The notes under the pieces are model-generated. The model was not told where the DNA came from. It searched no databases and saw only the letters and a list, made by a program, of their open reading frames with translations. Source: Sphagnum compactum (Eukaryota; Bryophyta; Sphagnopsida; Sphagnales). Taken from it: a DNA stretch of 64,000 bases. Each line of letters opens with the position of its first letter. The first letter of the stretch is position 1. The position numbers were made by a program, and so were the translations under genes. The stretch is from NCBI GenBank assembly GCA_965153455.1, contig OZ234498.1, positions 6,076,001-6,140,000 of the forward strand, written 5' to 3'. Of the stretch, positions 1-12,080 are shown one piece after another.

Positions 1-1928
1 TGAACCAGCAGCCATCACCAACCCACCATGTAGGACATTGTTAACTCATGAATGCTCATGTTAACTCATTTGGAACTGACCTCAGAGTGCTCCTTAGTCA
101 ACAACAGCTGAAAAACATTTGCATTTCCAATAAACATTGGAATGCTGTAAGTTAACAATGTTGTCATTCATAGGCGTCCGTGTTTCCTTCATGAAGTTTT
201 AGGCCCACTTTACACAAGGAGTCAAGGCTAAGGTTCAACTCAAATCAAGCATTCCTATTGCTGCAAAAGTTGAAATCAGCCCCAAGGGCTTTACACTAGG
301 AGTCAAGGCTGAAATAGAAAATATCTTTTCAATCTGCCCCAAGTTACTTAGTAAATGCTGAACTTTATGGCCTTGTATTGGCCCCAAGGCTAAGAAAGGA
401 TACCACTGAATTTGGGATCCAATTTGCTTCAACCTTTGGGGGCAATGTTCCAAACAGCACCCAGCCCTTACATACCTAATAACCATCTACATGCATGTCT
501 ATTTATCTACTCGTCATCTATTGTCTTACCTACCTTGGTACCTACCCAATAGGAAGGACCTATTTTTTTTAGGAGAGGTTACTTAATGTGAAACCCAGTG
601 TCAACTCAAATGGGGTCATAACCAGTGTCAGTCTGGTATATAGGTCAGAACTGGGTATCAATAATGTATCAACAATGGTATCAAATATCTTACCGGTCTA
701 GTATCACATTTTTGAATAAGTCCCCTTACACCATTATATCCCCATATCAAATTTTAATGTTTTAGCAAATATCATACTAGTCTGGTATTAGGGTTTTTAT
801 ACCAGTTTAATATTCAATATTAATGAAATTTTTTTCCCCGGTATCAATGGTTAATCCTCCTCTAGTGTGCTTACTCAATTACTTGCAATGAATGTGAGTT
901 ATATGATGGTTTTTTCATCAGGTACAATTTCTTTTGTTGTTCTTTCAATGTGCATTTTTTTGCAAGCCAATGCCTTATTTCAATGATGTTGTCTTACAAC
1001 TACTACAACAAAAACCTAGAACTTGCATAAGCTTCAAACCCTAAACCTTGTGAAAGGTAATTGTTTTGTGTGTTTTTTTCAATTTGCCATGTCACATGTT
1101 ATTCAATGAACGTTTGTAGAAAACATGTCGAATTATATCATAATCAATTTAGTTGTCATTTGGTGGTTGGTCTCATTGTAGTGGGCTTCTTTTGTTGCCA
1201 TAGTGGCCATTGCAATCATGTTGGTTAATTAAATTTTTTATTCATGGGAGTGTTCAAAGTTCATAAGGGCTTAGGGTTAGGGTTTCAAACTCCATGAGTT
1301 GTGTGATGGACTTTAATGCATTCCTAGGTTGTGATTTTGAAAATCGTGCTATGGAAGGGGAAGCAAATGAACTTATCGACATTGTGACAAACAATTCAAC
1401 GAACAACCTTCACATTGTGGAAGAGCAAGAAGAGACTGTCAATGAAGTACTTATTACAAATTGCGAAGCCATTTGGAAAGTGTAATTGACAGAAGTGCAC
1501 AAAAACTAGTTGTTTTGGGTTTGTCATTGTCACAATTCAGCTACCAATTGGGCATTTTTTCTATTCAATAGCCATACTAAAGAGGTTGACATTCAAACTA
1601 CTCAAAGCATGAGGTGCATTATGCCACCCATGTCAAGCACCTTTTAGTAGTAGCCAAACATGAATAAAAGAAGGTATTGTTTCTTATAATCCTTTTCATA
1701 GAATCACAAGCATGAAAATACACATCAATAATGAGCATGCTTCTATGTTATTTCATTATAGATAGAAGGTGAAGGTGGCTAGTGAATTTTTTTGGGCAAG
1801 TTCAATAGAAAAGGGAAAAATAAAAGACAATTCCTCCTACCACAATTCACGGATTTTTTCTTTAGCCCTAATTGTACAAGCCTAATGACGAAGGTCAACA
1901 ACAACCAATAGAGGAATCATGTAGTTTT
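1..1928. other. AT-rich intergenic DNA, no gene seen
   Basis: No open frame here resembles a known family. Around 590-860 the DNA is rich in GGTATC/GATACC words, a texture that returns at 8700-9300 on the far side of the split hAT element. Telomere-like TTAGGGTTAGGGTTT words occur near 1270. A 63-codon frame at 1294-1485 precedes the hAT fragment on the same strand but matches nothing I recognise. Confidence 0.5.
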
Positions 1929-2690
1929 TTAAATTTCAAAAGGGTGCTTTCCCTTGTCACTAATTGAAAATCCTTGGTTGCGACATTTTGTGTTATGGCA
2001 ATGTGGTAAAGTGAGGTTTCCATTTTGTAAGACATTTGTCCAAGAACACATCCCCAATATGTTAGTTAAGGTGATGGAACAATACATGTTCCCAAACCTT
2101 GCACAATGTGTAATTGTCACTATTTTTTTTGACCTTTGGATGTTTAAAACAAAGTTTGATACTTTTGCTCTTGTCACAAATTTTCTTAATGATGATTGGT
2201 TGTTATGTCACATTACAATCAAGTTGCTTAAAACTTCAAACACTTTTAGAGTAACATTAGCTAAACAAGTTAAATCCTTGTTGGTTGAATATCAATTCAC
2301 CAATAAGATTATAACTTATGTCAAGAATAAGGGCACAAACTTGAATATCCTTGCTACTCATTTGACTTTAGTTATGTTTTGTGTACTGTTACAACTTGCT
2401 TCACCTTTTAGTGGGACCTATTTCGACCATGATGTCGAAAGCATGTTAGTATGCCACAAATGATAATAAGGTTAGGGATGGGATGAATGAAGTCAATTTG
2501 GTTCAAATTTAATCTACTTTACAAAAAACTATTACATGGACAAAACAATTTAACAAGGGTATGCAAGAGTCTGAATTAGCTTGTAAGAAGGTTAACATGA
2601 AGGTATAAAACTTGAAAACATTTTGTGAAAATTAGATTTGCTTCAAAGGTTGTTTTGTTTCAAGAAATATAAAAACTTTCACCAACCGCA
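1929..2690 (+). pseudogene. hAT-type transposase remnant, N-terminal half
   Basis: The frame at 1954-2463 reads like the middle of a plant hAT (Ac-like) transposase. Visible blocks are SLIENPWLRHFVLW, NMLVKVMEQYMFPNLAQCV, FFDLWM..KFDTFALVTNF, and LAKQVKSLLVEYQFTNKII followed by YVKNKGTNLN. These blocks recur in two other remnants of this window. Reading continues past the stop at 2461 with decayed sequence up to a VLFQE-like block near 2665, then similarity is lost just before the CACTA-type end at 2697. The matching C-terminal half resumes on the same strand near 7375. The fragment is dead: it has stops, no complete start-to-stop gene, and a 4.7-kb interruption. Family assignment is from recognised motifs, not a search. 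Confidence 0.75.
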
Positions 2691-2924
2691 AACTTTCACT
2701 ACTAGAATTACTCCTAATTTTTTTGACTAGAAATTTTGGTCAAAAAAGACCCATTTTGGATAGGCATCAAAAAAATCTGTCAATCATTTTGGACAAGTCA
2801 TTTTGAACTTGTCCAATATGACTGGGCCATGTATTTTTTGACTAGGCCTAGGTTGGCATTTGTAACTAGTATTTTTCGACTAGTATTTTTGACTGGTCAA
2901 AAATCATTTTGACTAAGCAAATGC

Positions 2925-3165
2925 CATGTGGTATTTAAACAATGGCCACCCAAGTGAAACCACGTGGCATCTAAACATTCACCACCTAGGCTATGCTACA
3001 TGGCATTTAAACATTGACCATATAAATTATGCCACCTGACATTTAAACATTGGCCATTTAGGCTGTGCCATATGGCATTCAAACATTCACCACATGGCAT
3101 GTAAACATTCACCACCTAGGTTATGCCACATGGTGTTAAACATTGGCCACTAAGTTATGCCACGA
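2925..3165. repeat. Tandem array of ~32-40 bp units inside the CACTA element
   Basis: A diverged unit combining GCCACATGGCATTTAAACAT with a CACCTAGGCTATGCC-like block recurs about six times. Unit length varies between roughly 30 and 40 bp. No coding potential. Confidence 0.7.
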
Positions 3166-4129
3166 GGATACAATCTAAGCAACCTAGGTTAAACCTAAAA
3201 TTAGATACCTACTCTTAAGGTACCTATGTTTAGTAACCTACAATCTAAACTCCTAGGCCTAGGAACCTATAACTAGCAACTAGGTATAAAGGCCTAAAAT
3301 GAGCTAGGGCAACCTAAGCTATGACCTTTATTAGTCTCAAATGTACACCACCTAAATTAAGCCTACACCTAGATGACCTAAATAGGAAAATCCTATTTCA
3401 TTTTGAATTTGGCCTTTAAGGTTAAGCCTTTTCAGTTGACTCATCCCAAGTGGCCTTCCTTTTTAAAATATTTCTTATGTTTTGGATGCTTATGATGCAT
3501 TTATTTATATTGTTCATCATTTGATAAGGATGACAAACAATATGGGACAAACTTTTGGGAAGGAAAAACATTTCATGTTCACACAACATTATTCATAAAT
3601 ACCTATGTAAGTTAAGTAAATAAATAAATAAATAAATAGGTAAATATGTATGTTAATTAAGTTAAAATAAAAATTAGTATTAGTTAATGTCTAATTATTC
3701 AGTTATAATTAATAATTACAATCATATTATAAATCCTTGAATTATATAAAATATCAAGATAGTTATAATGTACTATATTGTTGATTAATAATTACAACCA
3801 AATTATAACTAATCTTTACAAATTTGACCTAATTCATTTATATATTATCAACAATGTATTTGTAATAATTAATATTTAATTACTTAATTACACATTCATT
3901 AGTGTATTTTAGGTAAATAACTAGTTATCCAACTAGTTATTTATCATAGGTATATAAATCGTCTACTTTAACCTATATAACTAGGTTACCTATAGGCTAA
4001 AATATAGGTAAATAGGTGGAATATAGGTAGGGTATGTATAAATAAATACAGCTACGTATAAGCAATTTGTATTTAGGTTATTTAGTCACATTCTTACATT
4101 ACATAAGTTAAGTAGGTGGCTATTTTAAC

Positions 4130-5480
4130 CTAGAAAAATTAATTATGGCAAAATTAAAAATGACTAAACTAATTGAGATAAAACCAACGATGATTAAATT
4201 GACCACGAATAAAATAATTATGGCAAAATTAATGATTATTAAATTAAGAATGGTGAAACTAACCAAAAATTTAATATAATCATGATTAAACTAATTATGG
4301 TTCAATTAACCATATTTAAATTAAAAATGGTTAAATATATAATGACTAAACTAATCTTGGGTAAAATAACTATGGCAAAGCCAACCATGGCTAAATTAGA
4401 ACTGGTTAAATTAAGCATGAGTAAAATAAATATGGTGAAACTAACCATGAATAAAGTAAATATGGTTAAACAAACCATGAATAAAGTAAATATGGTTAAA
4501 CCAACCATGGCCAAACTAGAAATGGTTAAAACAAACCATGAGTAAAATAAATATGGTTAAATTAACCATAAATAAAGTAAATATGGCCAAATTAACCAAT
4601 GAATAAATATGTTATGGTTAAACCAACCATGGTTAATTTTAAAATGATTAAATTAACTAATGAATAAAATTTTATGGCTAATTAGAAATGATTGAACTAA
4701 CCATGAGTAAAATAAATATGACCAAACTAATTAATGAATAAATATTTTATGGTTAAACCAACCATAGAAATGGTTAAACTAACCATCAATAAAATTATTA
4801 TGGCTAAATTAATCAATGAATAAATATTTTATGGCTAAACCAATTATGCATAAATTCATTATGGCTAAATATATGTGAATGAAATAATTATGACTGAAAT
4901 CAAAATTGTTAAAGTAATTATGGCAATTAACCATGGTTAAACTAGAAATGGTTAAATTAACCTTGAATAAATAAATTTGGTTAAAATAACCACTAATAAA
5001 GTTAATATGGTTAAATTAGCTAATGAATAAATATTTGATGGCAAAACCAATTATGAAAAAAATAATTATGGTTAAAAAAAACATGAATGAAATAATCGTG
5101 GCTAAAATAAAAATGTTTAAAATAATTATGGCAAAACCAATCATGGTTAAATTACTAACCGTGAATAAAATGAATTTGGTTAAAATAAATATGAATGAAA
5201 TAAATATGGATGAAATAAATTGTTAAAAATTAATTATGGCAAAACCAATCAATGGTTAAATCAACAATAATTTTAAATTAATTATGGGTCTATTAATTCT
5301 GGTTAAATTTATTGAGATAAAATAATTAATATGTTAAAAATAAATATAGCTAATTTAGTTATGTTTACAATAACCATGATTAAATTCATTATGGCAAAAC
5401 CAACAATGGTCGAACTAATAATGGTTAAATTAATTATGTTAAACTAATTATCATGGCTAAACTTACTAAGGTGAACCAAC
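4130..5480. repeat. AT-rich ~30-bp tandem array (ATGGTTAAA/CCATGAATAAA units)
   Basis: About 1.35 kb is built from degenerate units of ATGGTTAAA, CTAACCATGA and ATAAAATAAATATGG. The clearest copies, near 4440-4500, repeat every 30 bp. Because the period is close to a multiple of three, it yields artificial open frames rich in Met, Lys and Asn (4282-4545, 5023-5226 and the reverse 4302-4514). These are not genes. Confidence 0.85.
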
Positions 5481-5838
5481 TATTATTAAATTAACCATGG
5501 TTAGACTAGTTATGGTTAATTTTAACTTTAACTAATTTTTTCATATGTAGTTGAACCAGAATTAAGTTCAATATAGTCAATTTAACCTAGATAGATAAAC
5601 CATATATATAATTAGTTTAACCATAATTAATTTGGTCATGATTCATTTAGTTATGATTAACTAATTTTTACATTTTCCAACTTTTTTTTAATTGGTCATT
5701 CTAGTCAAATTGATTAGTAAAAAGATACCCATTGTCATTCAAGCCCTTGGCCGTTAGTAAAAATACATGTCTTCTAATAAAAAAAACCCATTCAATTCAC
5801 TTGATTAATTTGAAAAAATAGAAATTCTAGTAATGTTT

Positions 5839-7374
5839 TGTTACATGGAGAAAACACACTAAAGTGAACGAAAAATAATCACTACAAAGTCCATTTTGGG
5901 AGTTTTTTAGTGTATTTTTAAATGCAAAAATACAACAAAACCAAAGAAATTATCCTTTAAAATGATGTTACAATTGACACCATTTTCCATGTCCAAGTTA
6001 AGGGTATTTGCAAGCTAAAGTGAATCGCTTTTGGCTTGAAAATCCATTTTTTTAAGCACCTTTACAAATTAGAATTTGTCCCACATCAAATTGTTATTAA
6101 ATTTTATGAAAACTGATTCATGTATGTGATTGTTATATTATCTAGTGTGATAGAATCTTGAAATTATTTGAAGTTGAATTTTCTACACCAAATGGAAGAC
6201 TTTTCATCACATACTAGTTACAGTGTGATAATACATAAAAGATGTGTAAATGGGCTCACCATATGTTGAACTTATAATGAAAAAAATTCATTTTTTCTCC
6301 AAAACTCAAAAATGTGGTTAGTAATTTAATGGGTGTTTGCAAATCATTTGAATGTCACGTAAAAGTTTTATGGTCTTTTACAAAGGCCAAAAATTGACAA
6401 AAATGGTAAAGTCCTTCATTATTACAATTCGTTGAATTACAAATTTTTTTTGCATAAACATTATAGCCTATGAGGTATAACATGGTCATGTGTCATTTCT
6501 TTTTGAGAAAGATGAACATTTTTACAAGTTTATAACTTTACAATTTTTAACCTGTAAAAAATACACTACAAAATGTACTTTTAAAAATTCAAAAAATTGG
6601 TCAAAAGTGATCCACTCTACCTTGCAATTACCCTTAATGATGCCTTACTTCCACCCTTTTTAAACACTTCTATTCAGTATTATTGGTCATGACAAACAAC
6701 CTTTTGAATATATGACAAACTTTGAGTTTTTTTACTTTTATTACACACAATAAGAACATTACAAAGTCCATCATATATTTCATATTTGTCCTAAGTGTTA
6801 TAACCTTTAAAATTATACTAACAAGTACAAAAATTGTGAAAAATATTTTACTCCATTATAAATAACGAGTCCATAACATTTTTTTAATGAATCGTGACCC
6901 AAAATTTTCTAGATTATAAAGTTCATATTTCATTGAAAATTCATTTTTTTGGTGTAATTATTTGATAATAACAAATACAAAGAAGTTATTTTCACTTATT
7001 TTAGTCCATTTTGTTGGAATTTCCAACTTGCATATGAGTTTTATATAATAATGTGTTTTTTGACATCTAGAATGGTTCATTATAATTTTTTTGTTAGCTT
7101 ACAATCAACCTTGGGGAAGCACTCATAAAATTTACAAAATACATAAGTAAAAATATAGTGTGCTATATATTGGTTGTTGGGTAAAAATTATAATTTAATT
7201 AGTTTTAAAATATGGGTTCGTATATTCAAAAAACCAATGTAAAATTAATATAGGGTCGTTTAAATATGTGCATATTAGAAAATTAGACAATAATAGGATG
7301 AGGAAAAATAATGTGAAAATACCTAATACCCCCCAAACAATACTTTGTTTGACGCAAGTGGTTTCAAATTTCAA
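5839..7374. other. AT-rich DNA between CACTA element and hAT C-terminal half
   Basis: No gene or clear repeat unit recognised. It also separates the two halves of the hAT remnant, so it is probably a second insertion or decayed hAT-internal sequence. CACTA words occur near 5857 and 5880 and a CACTAGTG palindrome at 7375-7382, but no matched inverted ends were found. Confidence 0.4.
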
Positions 7375-8165
7375 CACTAGTGTTCCCTTTGGGCAAGTGA
7401 TTAACTTTTAAGTTGCAAGATCGAATACCCTTATGCTTCACATGGGCAATTGCAAGAATTGTCATTAAAACCTTAAGTCTCATGATGAAACAATGCATTT
7501 TAAACTATTGAACTAAAAGTATTGGTTGTTCTCTGATGTTCTATTTATCCAATTGAGTACCAAGCTTGAGCACTTGCAAACCCACTTTTGGCATGTAGGG
7601 AATTTAACCAATAGTTGGAAAATTTTATATGCCAAAATGGCTCTTGAGATCATTAATGTGGTAGACCCCTTTGTGGCATTTGTAGTTACCGTCAACCTTG
7701 TTGTTGCACACATTATGTGTGTTCTCCAACTAGATCCTTGTTTTAAAGGTCTTCAATGTGTTATGAAATATGCTAGCTGAAACATAATAAAAATCATTGT
7801 AGAAAAGTATGTTAAACACGTTTTTATTCCTCACTTTGCAAAGGTGTCCAAGCATTTGCACTAGGGATATGAAGCTAGCCCTACCCTTTCAACTTCCAAC
7901 ATTGATGACTCCTTGTTGGAGCATCCATTAAGGAAAATCTTTTTGGTGAAAAATGAATTATCATTGTATTAGCACATTGTTGTGAAGGAATGTGATTTGA
8001 AATCACCCTTGCAATGGTGGAAAGAACACAAGAAACTATAATAATTTTCCTATGTCGCATTTCTTGTTTGACAAGTTTTGAATATTTTAAAATCTCAAAT
8101 TGAAATGAAATTTTGTTTTAGTGTTGGCATTTTGACAAATTTATGAAAATGTCAATTAAAAATGC
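7375..8165 (+). pseudogene. hAT-type transposase remnant, C-terminal half
   Basis: Across frameshifts one reads VPFGQ, TWAIARIVIKTLSLMMKQCI, YWLFSDVLF, AHIMCVLQLDPCFKGLQCVM and, from about 7950, a block close to LYQHIVVKECDLKSPLQWW followed by KEHKK and VLNILKSQIEM. The LDP.FKGL block and the PLQWW...QIE block are the conserved C-terminal part of plant hAT transposases, including the dimerisation region. It continues in order and strand from the fragment ending near 2690. Several stops and frameshifts make it inactive. The first part of the frame at 7526-7780 belongs to this remnant. Confidence 0.72.
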
Positions 8166-9540
8166 AAAACTTGGACAACCTAATGATGATTTTGAAAAAC
8201 TCGTTGAGCAATGTGACGAAAGGATGCATTCTTGTTTCTAAGGGGATGGAGGATTTTTTTTCTATTGAAAATAACATGCTTACGACTATGAGGACAAGCT
8301 AGAAGAAGGTAAAATGAGGATGATTCCCAAAACTTAAGTAAAATAATTTTTGATGCTTAGTATTCTACCTTAGTTCAAATGTTAAGTCTATGGACCTAAA
8401 ACTATTTTGGGCATTAAGATTTAAGGTTCAAAACAATTAGTTTGGAAACTTTGTGTAGATTTTGTGCAAGTCGCAATTTTTTTTTTATATGCAATCATTT
8501 TTACATAATTTCCAAAGATTCATAACACAAAAACATTGGAAAATTATGGAAATTTTGGTGCAACTTTGTTTGGAAATCCAATACTTGAAATTGTTGAATG
8601 CCTTGAACAAAGTTTCAATTTTATTTGAATTTAAAGTCACTTTAGCAGATTTCAATTCTGTTTGAATTTCAGTTTTTGCAAGCGATTATGTCTATGGTTA
8701 TATAAAAAATCCATAATCAATGAGAGCTTTATTGATACCATAGTTATTATATATACCTATTGGCATCAAAGTCCATAAGATATATGATACCATTGCATAC
8801 CCATTCCACATCGTTCTATTATATACACCATACCATATTTGCCATATTGAAAATGCTTTGATACCATTATGCATATGGTATCAAAAAAAATTGGACCCTA
8901 TATACCTGTACCTAACTAGTATCCCTTAATGGTGATACCCACTCAACATTGGTCATATAACCAATGTTGGTAGGTTATTGAGTTTTGACCTGGTTATCAA
9001 TCCAGTTATTAATCCAATTTTTCAATTGGTATTAGATTTACGAATTTTAATAACCTAACCAGATGACCTAGTTATCATCCAAGTAGATTATCAATCCTTA
9101 AACACTAAACAATTTCCTAATAAAAAAATTATAACTAAAAAAAAAATCAAAATAGCCCTATAATGAGTTAATAACCAGTAATTATTAACCGAAAAATATT
9201 GATAACCTAACTGACACTCAATTTTTTGATATTATAACCTAACTGGCATCCAAATTCTTGAGTACTAGTACTTTTTTAGGGTTATACCTAATATGCCAAC
9301 AAAGTGTTTTCCTTCCTTTCATGGGAATTCTACTCTTTTGTTTTGTTGACAAGACAAGAACAGGAAAAAGAAACAAAGTGCAGGTTAGCTGAGAATTTTT
9401 GTTGACCAAAAAGTGAGTTTGGTCAATCTAAACACAGTTGTAATTTTCAACCCATCATGTAGGTGTTTAGGGTTTAGGGTTCATTCATTGCCTCCTGGCC
9501 TACAAAATGTGAGAGACTACAGAACTGAACTGATATAATT
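8166..9540. other. Intergenic DNA, GATACC-rich segment
   Basis: No gene seen. Between 8690 and 9300 the sequence is dominated by GATACC/GGTATC and AACCTAACTGG words, similar in texture to 590-860. A telomere-like TTTAGGGTTTAGGGTT stretch lies near 9466-9482; such teloboxes also occur in plant promoters, but no gene start is visible next to it. Confidence 0.4.
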
Positions 9541-9624
9541 TTCATTTGGTCCCACATTTTGAGGAATGTTCATTTGGTCCCACATTTTGAGGAATTTTCA
9601 TTTGGTCCCACATTTTGAGGAATT
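9541..9624. repeat. Three 28-bp tandem repeats
   Basis: TTCATTTGGTCCCACATTTT plus GAGGAA(T/T)(G/T) occurs three times, starting at 9541, 9569 and 9597, with nearly no divergence. Confidence 0.9.
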
Positions 9625-10649
9625 TTGAGGTGGTGTTACTATGAACAACCAACTAGAGTTACTCTGACTTGAACTGTATGGAGCATTTCCTATCTTCACT
9701 GTTTGCTGGTTTGAACTTGCCATAAGGCATCATCAGGGGTATAGAACCATTATGCTATCTGCGCTTGAAGGTTGGGGGGTTGGGATATATTTGGGTGCTA
9801 AGTTGCATTCCTAGAATGCAGAGGAGCTTCACTGAAGATGGAAAATTTTGTATGCACTTGCTGATGAAAGGTTGCACAATGCTTGAACACAGCTGGAGTG
9901 AAAATTTTCAGTACTGATCTACTAAAATTGCTTCTTAATATATCTCAGCGTGATATTGAAGCTGTAGTTCTCAAACAATATAATGTCCCTCAGAACTTAA
10001 GTAATTTATCTCGTTTCCAATATTTCTTCAAAGATTCTCTTGAAGGTTCTTAAGTAGACACAAATTTGGTACTAATTTGCACTGTTGCTCAAATGGGCTT
10101 CAAAACTGCTGCATGTTTTGATATAGATCACTTTGTACGTCAAGAGCTTCATGACATGGTTTTTTGCACAAGAATTGCAGCAGAATTACTCCAGTATCTG
10201 AGGTCTGACCCATTGTAGTAGTTTCAAACACTGTAATCAAGTGGATTTATTGATGTAGCTGGGTTTCACAGATGAAGATTGAAATCCTCAAGTGTCCTTT
10301 CCATAGCTGGACAAAATTATCACAAACTGTATAGTAATACATGTATACTATTAGATTGAACCAAGTGAGCTTCTCAATTAATCCTTGCCTAGGACCAGCT
10401 ACAGCACAGTTTGAAGCAGCAGCTGGTGATGGCAATAGTACTAGAAATCAAGCCTTTAAAAAAGTCCATTTAAATTTCCAGTTGCAAATTCTGTAAGTCC
10501 GGGCAGATTCTGAAATTCAACCCGAAGAATAGTACAATTCCAATTTGGTGATTATAGTTCTGCAGGAATGTTGAAATTGTCGCCATTGCAATGTCCAAGT
10601 TTCGTGCACTGGACTGAGACACGCCTGCACAAACTGATCTGAAGTAAAT
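9625..10649. other. Intergenic DNA downstream of the glycine-rich gene
   Basis: No confident gene. Short frames here are spurious by size. The segment next to 10649 would carry the 3' untranslated region of the minus-strand glycine-rich gene. Confidence 0.4.
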
Positions 10650-11985
10650 TTACTGATGATTTGGAGATGAACCCCCTCCTCCTCCACCGCCTCCACCACC
10701 GCCTGAAGCTCCGCCTCCTCCGCCTCCACCACCGCCTGAAGCCCCACCTCCTCCGCCTCCCCCGCCCCCTGACGATCCACCGCCTCCACCACCACCACCT
10801 CCTCCGCTATTCGATCCGCCTCCGCCTCCTCCACCACCTCCTCCGCTATTCGATCCGCCACCGCCTCCTCCACCACCTCCTCCGCTATTCGATCCCCCAC
10901 CGCCTCCTCCACCACCTCCTCCACTATTCGATCCGCCACCGCCTCCTCCACCACCTCCTCCTCCACTATTTGATCCGCCTCCTCCACCGCCGCCTCCACC
11001 ACCACCACTTGAGGGATTGCTTCCACCCCATGAAGGTGAATTTCCACCCCATGGTGACGAGCCTCCGCCCCATTGCGGTGAAGGTCCCGATCCGCCTCCG
11101 CCACCTCCACCACCTCCGCCTCCTCCTTGTGGTGACGAGCCTCCACCCCATTGCGGTGAAGGTCCTGATCCGCCTCCGCCACCTCCGCCACCTCCGCCCC
11201 CTCCTTGTGGTGATGATCCTCCGCCCCATTGTGGCGATCCTCCGCCCCATCGAGGCGCTCCGCCACCCCATCGTGGTGATCCCCATCGCGGCGATCCTCC
11301 GCCCCATTGGGGCGAAGGCGAAGATCCTCCTCCGCCTCCGCCACCTCCACCACCTCCGCCACCTCCACCCCCGCCTCCACCTCCGCCCCCTCCTCCTCCC
11401 CCTCCAGCACCGCCGCCACCACCTCCGCCTCCGCCAGCTGCAAAAGAAATAGACCAAGAAGAACCATGCTTAAATCTGGGTCATACACACCATGCCAATG
11501 TTTTGTACACCTGCATGCAGGCTGGTTGAGTTGTAGCAGATGTCCTGAAGTCGAGACATACCTAACATCCTGCTCCATTTTCCTTCGCCGATGATATGAG
11601 TCCCGACCTTCTCGAATCCATCAGCTGAATTTTCTTCTACTCGTTCCTGCAATGGTAGTGAGTGTCAGAAAACAAGCTGCAGGCGAGGCAAAATTCTTGA
11701 CAAATTCCACGCTTGATTTGTATTGAACGCGACGTTAATGCTGTAAGTATCAGTGTAACTCACCTGCTGCAGAGAGGACTGATCCGCTGCGAGCTTCTCA
11801 GACTCGTGCACCGTAGCTTCTACATCAGTAGACTCGGATACTAGAAGTTCTGGTCCCAGCTCATCATGAAGCGGCCTGCTGCTGACTGCAGGCAGCACGA
11901 AAGCATGGCACACTAGCAGGATTACTGCGAACAAAGCAAGAGCTCCACGCACACCCATATTTCGACCACTCAGCTGCTGCACCAT
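10650..11985 (-). CDS. Secreted glycine-rich protein (cell-wall type), copy 1
   Basis: Three exons read on the minus strand: 11985-11764, 11646-11562 and 11437-10650. They give 365 codons with the TAA stop. Introns begin GTGAGT and GTATGT, end GCAG, and have phases 0 and 1. The first exon encodes a signal peptide with core GALALFAVILLVCHAFVLPA, so the product should enter the secretory pathway. Exon 2 encodes a short charged linker (ADGFEKVG..IIGEGK). Exon 3 is almost all glycine, broken by SPQWGGG, SPRWGGG and GPSPQW motifs and five S-N-S blocks, ending SSPNHQ. Structural glycine-rich wall proteins have this make-up. The paralogue at 28302-29721 has the same signal peptide, linker, phases and tail, which fixes the reading frame. 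A second Met lies at codon 10. Proline-rich frames on the other strand are shadows. Confidence 0.82.
10790..11005 (-). repeat. 39-bp tandem repeats encoding a glycine/SNS unit
   Basis: The word CTATTCGATCC (SNS codons on the minus strand) or its variant recurs at 10807, 10846, 10885, 10924 and 10966, spacings 39, 39, 39 and 42. The spacing is a multiple of three, so each unit adds about 13 residues (ten or so glycines plus S-N-S) without breaking the frame. A longer unit with GPSPQW and SSPQ is duplicated upstream in the coding sense, at about 11070-11220. Confidence 0.88.
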
Positions 11986-12070
11986 GTCGACTCTAGACCG
12001 CTATCAGTTCAAGCTGGGTGGTGCTCAAGACGAGCTGTGCAGAAGATTGAGGAACTAAGTGATGGAGTCC

Positions 12071-12080
12071 TCCTTTTATA
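12071..12080 (-). promoter_or_regulatory. TATA box of glycine-rich gene copy 1
   Basis: TATAAAAGGA on the minus strand, about 95 bp before the Met at 11985. The paralogue has TACAAAAGGA at about the same distance, followed in both by a GAGGA(C) stretch. The position suggests a transcription start near 12045-12050. Confidence 0.7.

Larger units (their letters stand above)
2697..5835. mobile_element. Non-autonomous CACTA (En/Spm)-type transposon inserted in hAT remnant
   Basis: The left end CACTACTAGAATT (2697-2709) is matched in inverted orientation by AATTCTAGTAATG (5823-5835), 12 of 13 positions. Both ends are flanked by TTT (2694-2696 and 5836-5838), the 3-bp target duplication expected of CACTA elements. 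Words such as TTGACTAG and CTAGTCAA recur just inside both ends, like subterminal repeats. No transposase-like frame lies inside; the interior is two tandem-repeat arrays, so it would be non-autonomous. It sits inside a decayed hAT reading frame. CACTAC/GTAGTG-type ends are typical of this superfamily in plants; the assignment of this copy is inference from ends and target duplication. Confidence 0.62.

Noticed and set aside
4282-5226. Met/Lys/Asn-rich frames
   Set aside because: Products of the 30-bp tandem array; open on both strands because the array lacks stops.
5857-7382. Second CACTA element between the first one and the hAT C-terminal half
   Set aside because: CACTA words exist at both sides, but the ends do not match beyond five bases and no target duplication was seen.
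9541-9624. CRISPR-like spaced repeats
   Set aside because: Units are directly adjacent with no unique spacers, in a eukaryotic gene-poor region; the same holds for the other short tandem arrays here.
11017-11529. Plus-strand proline-rich (extensin-like) frame opposite glycine-rich copy 1
   Set aside because: Proline codons are the complement of glycine codons here. The minus strand has a signal peptide, phased introns, a TATA box and a paralogue, while this frame has none of them.
10517-11578. 353-codon Glu/Ala/Val-rich minus-strand frame, and similar frames at 28816-29196 and 29360-29797
   Set aside because: These read the glycine tracts one base out of frame. They lack the signal peptide and are not shared with the paralogue.
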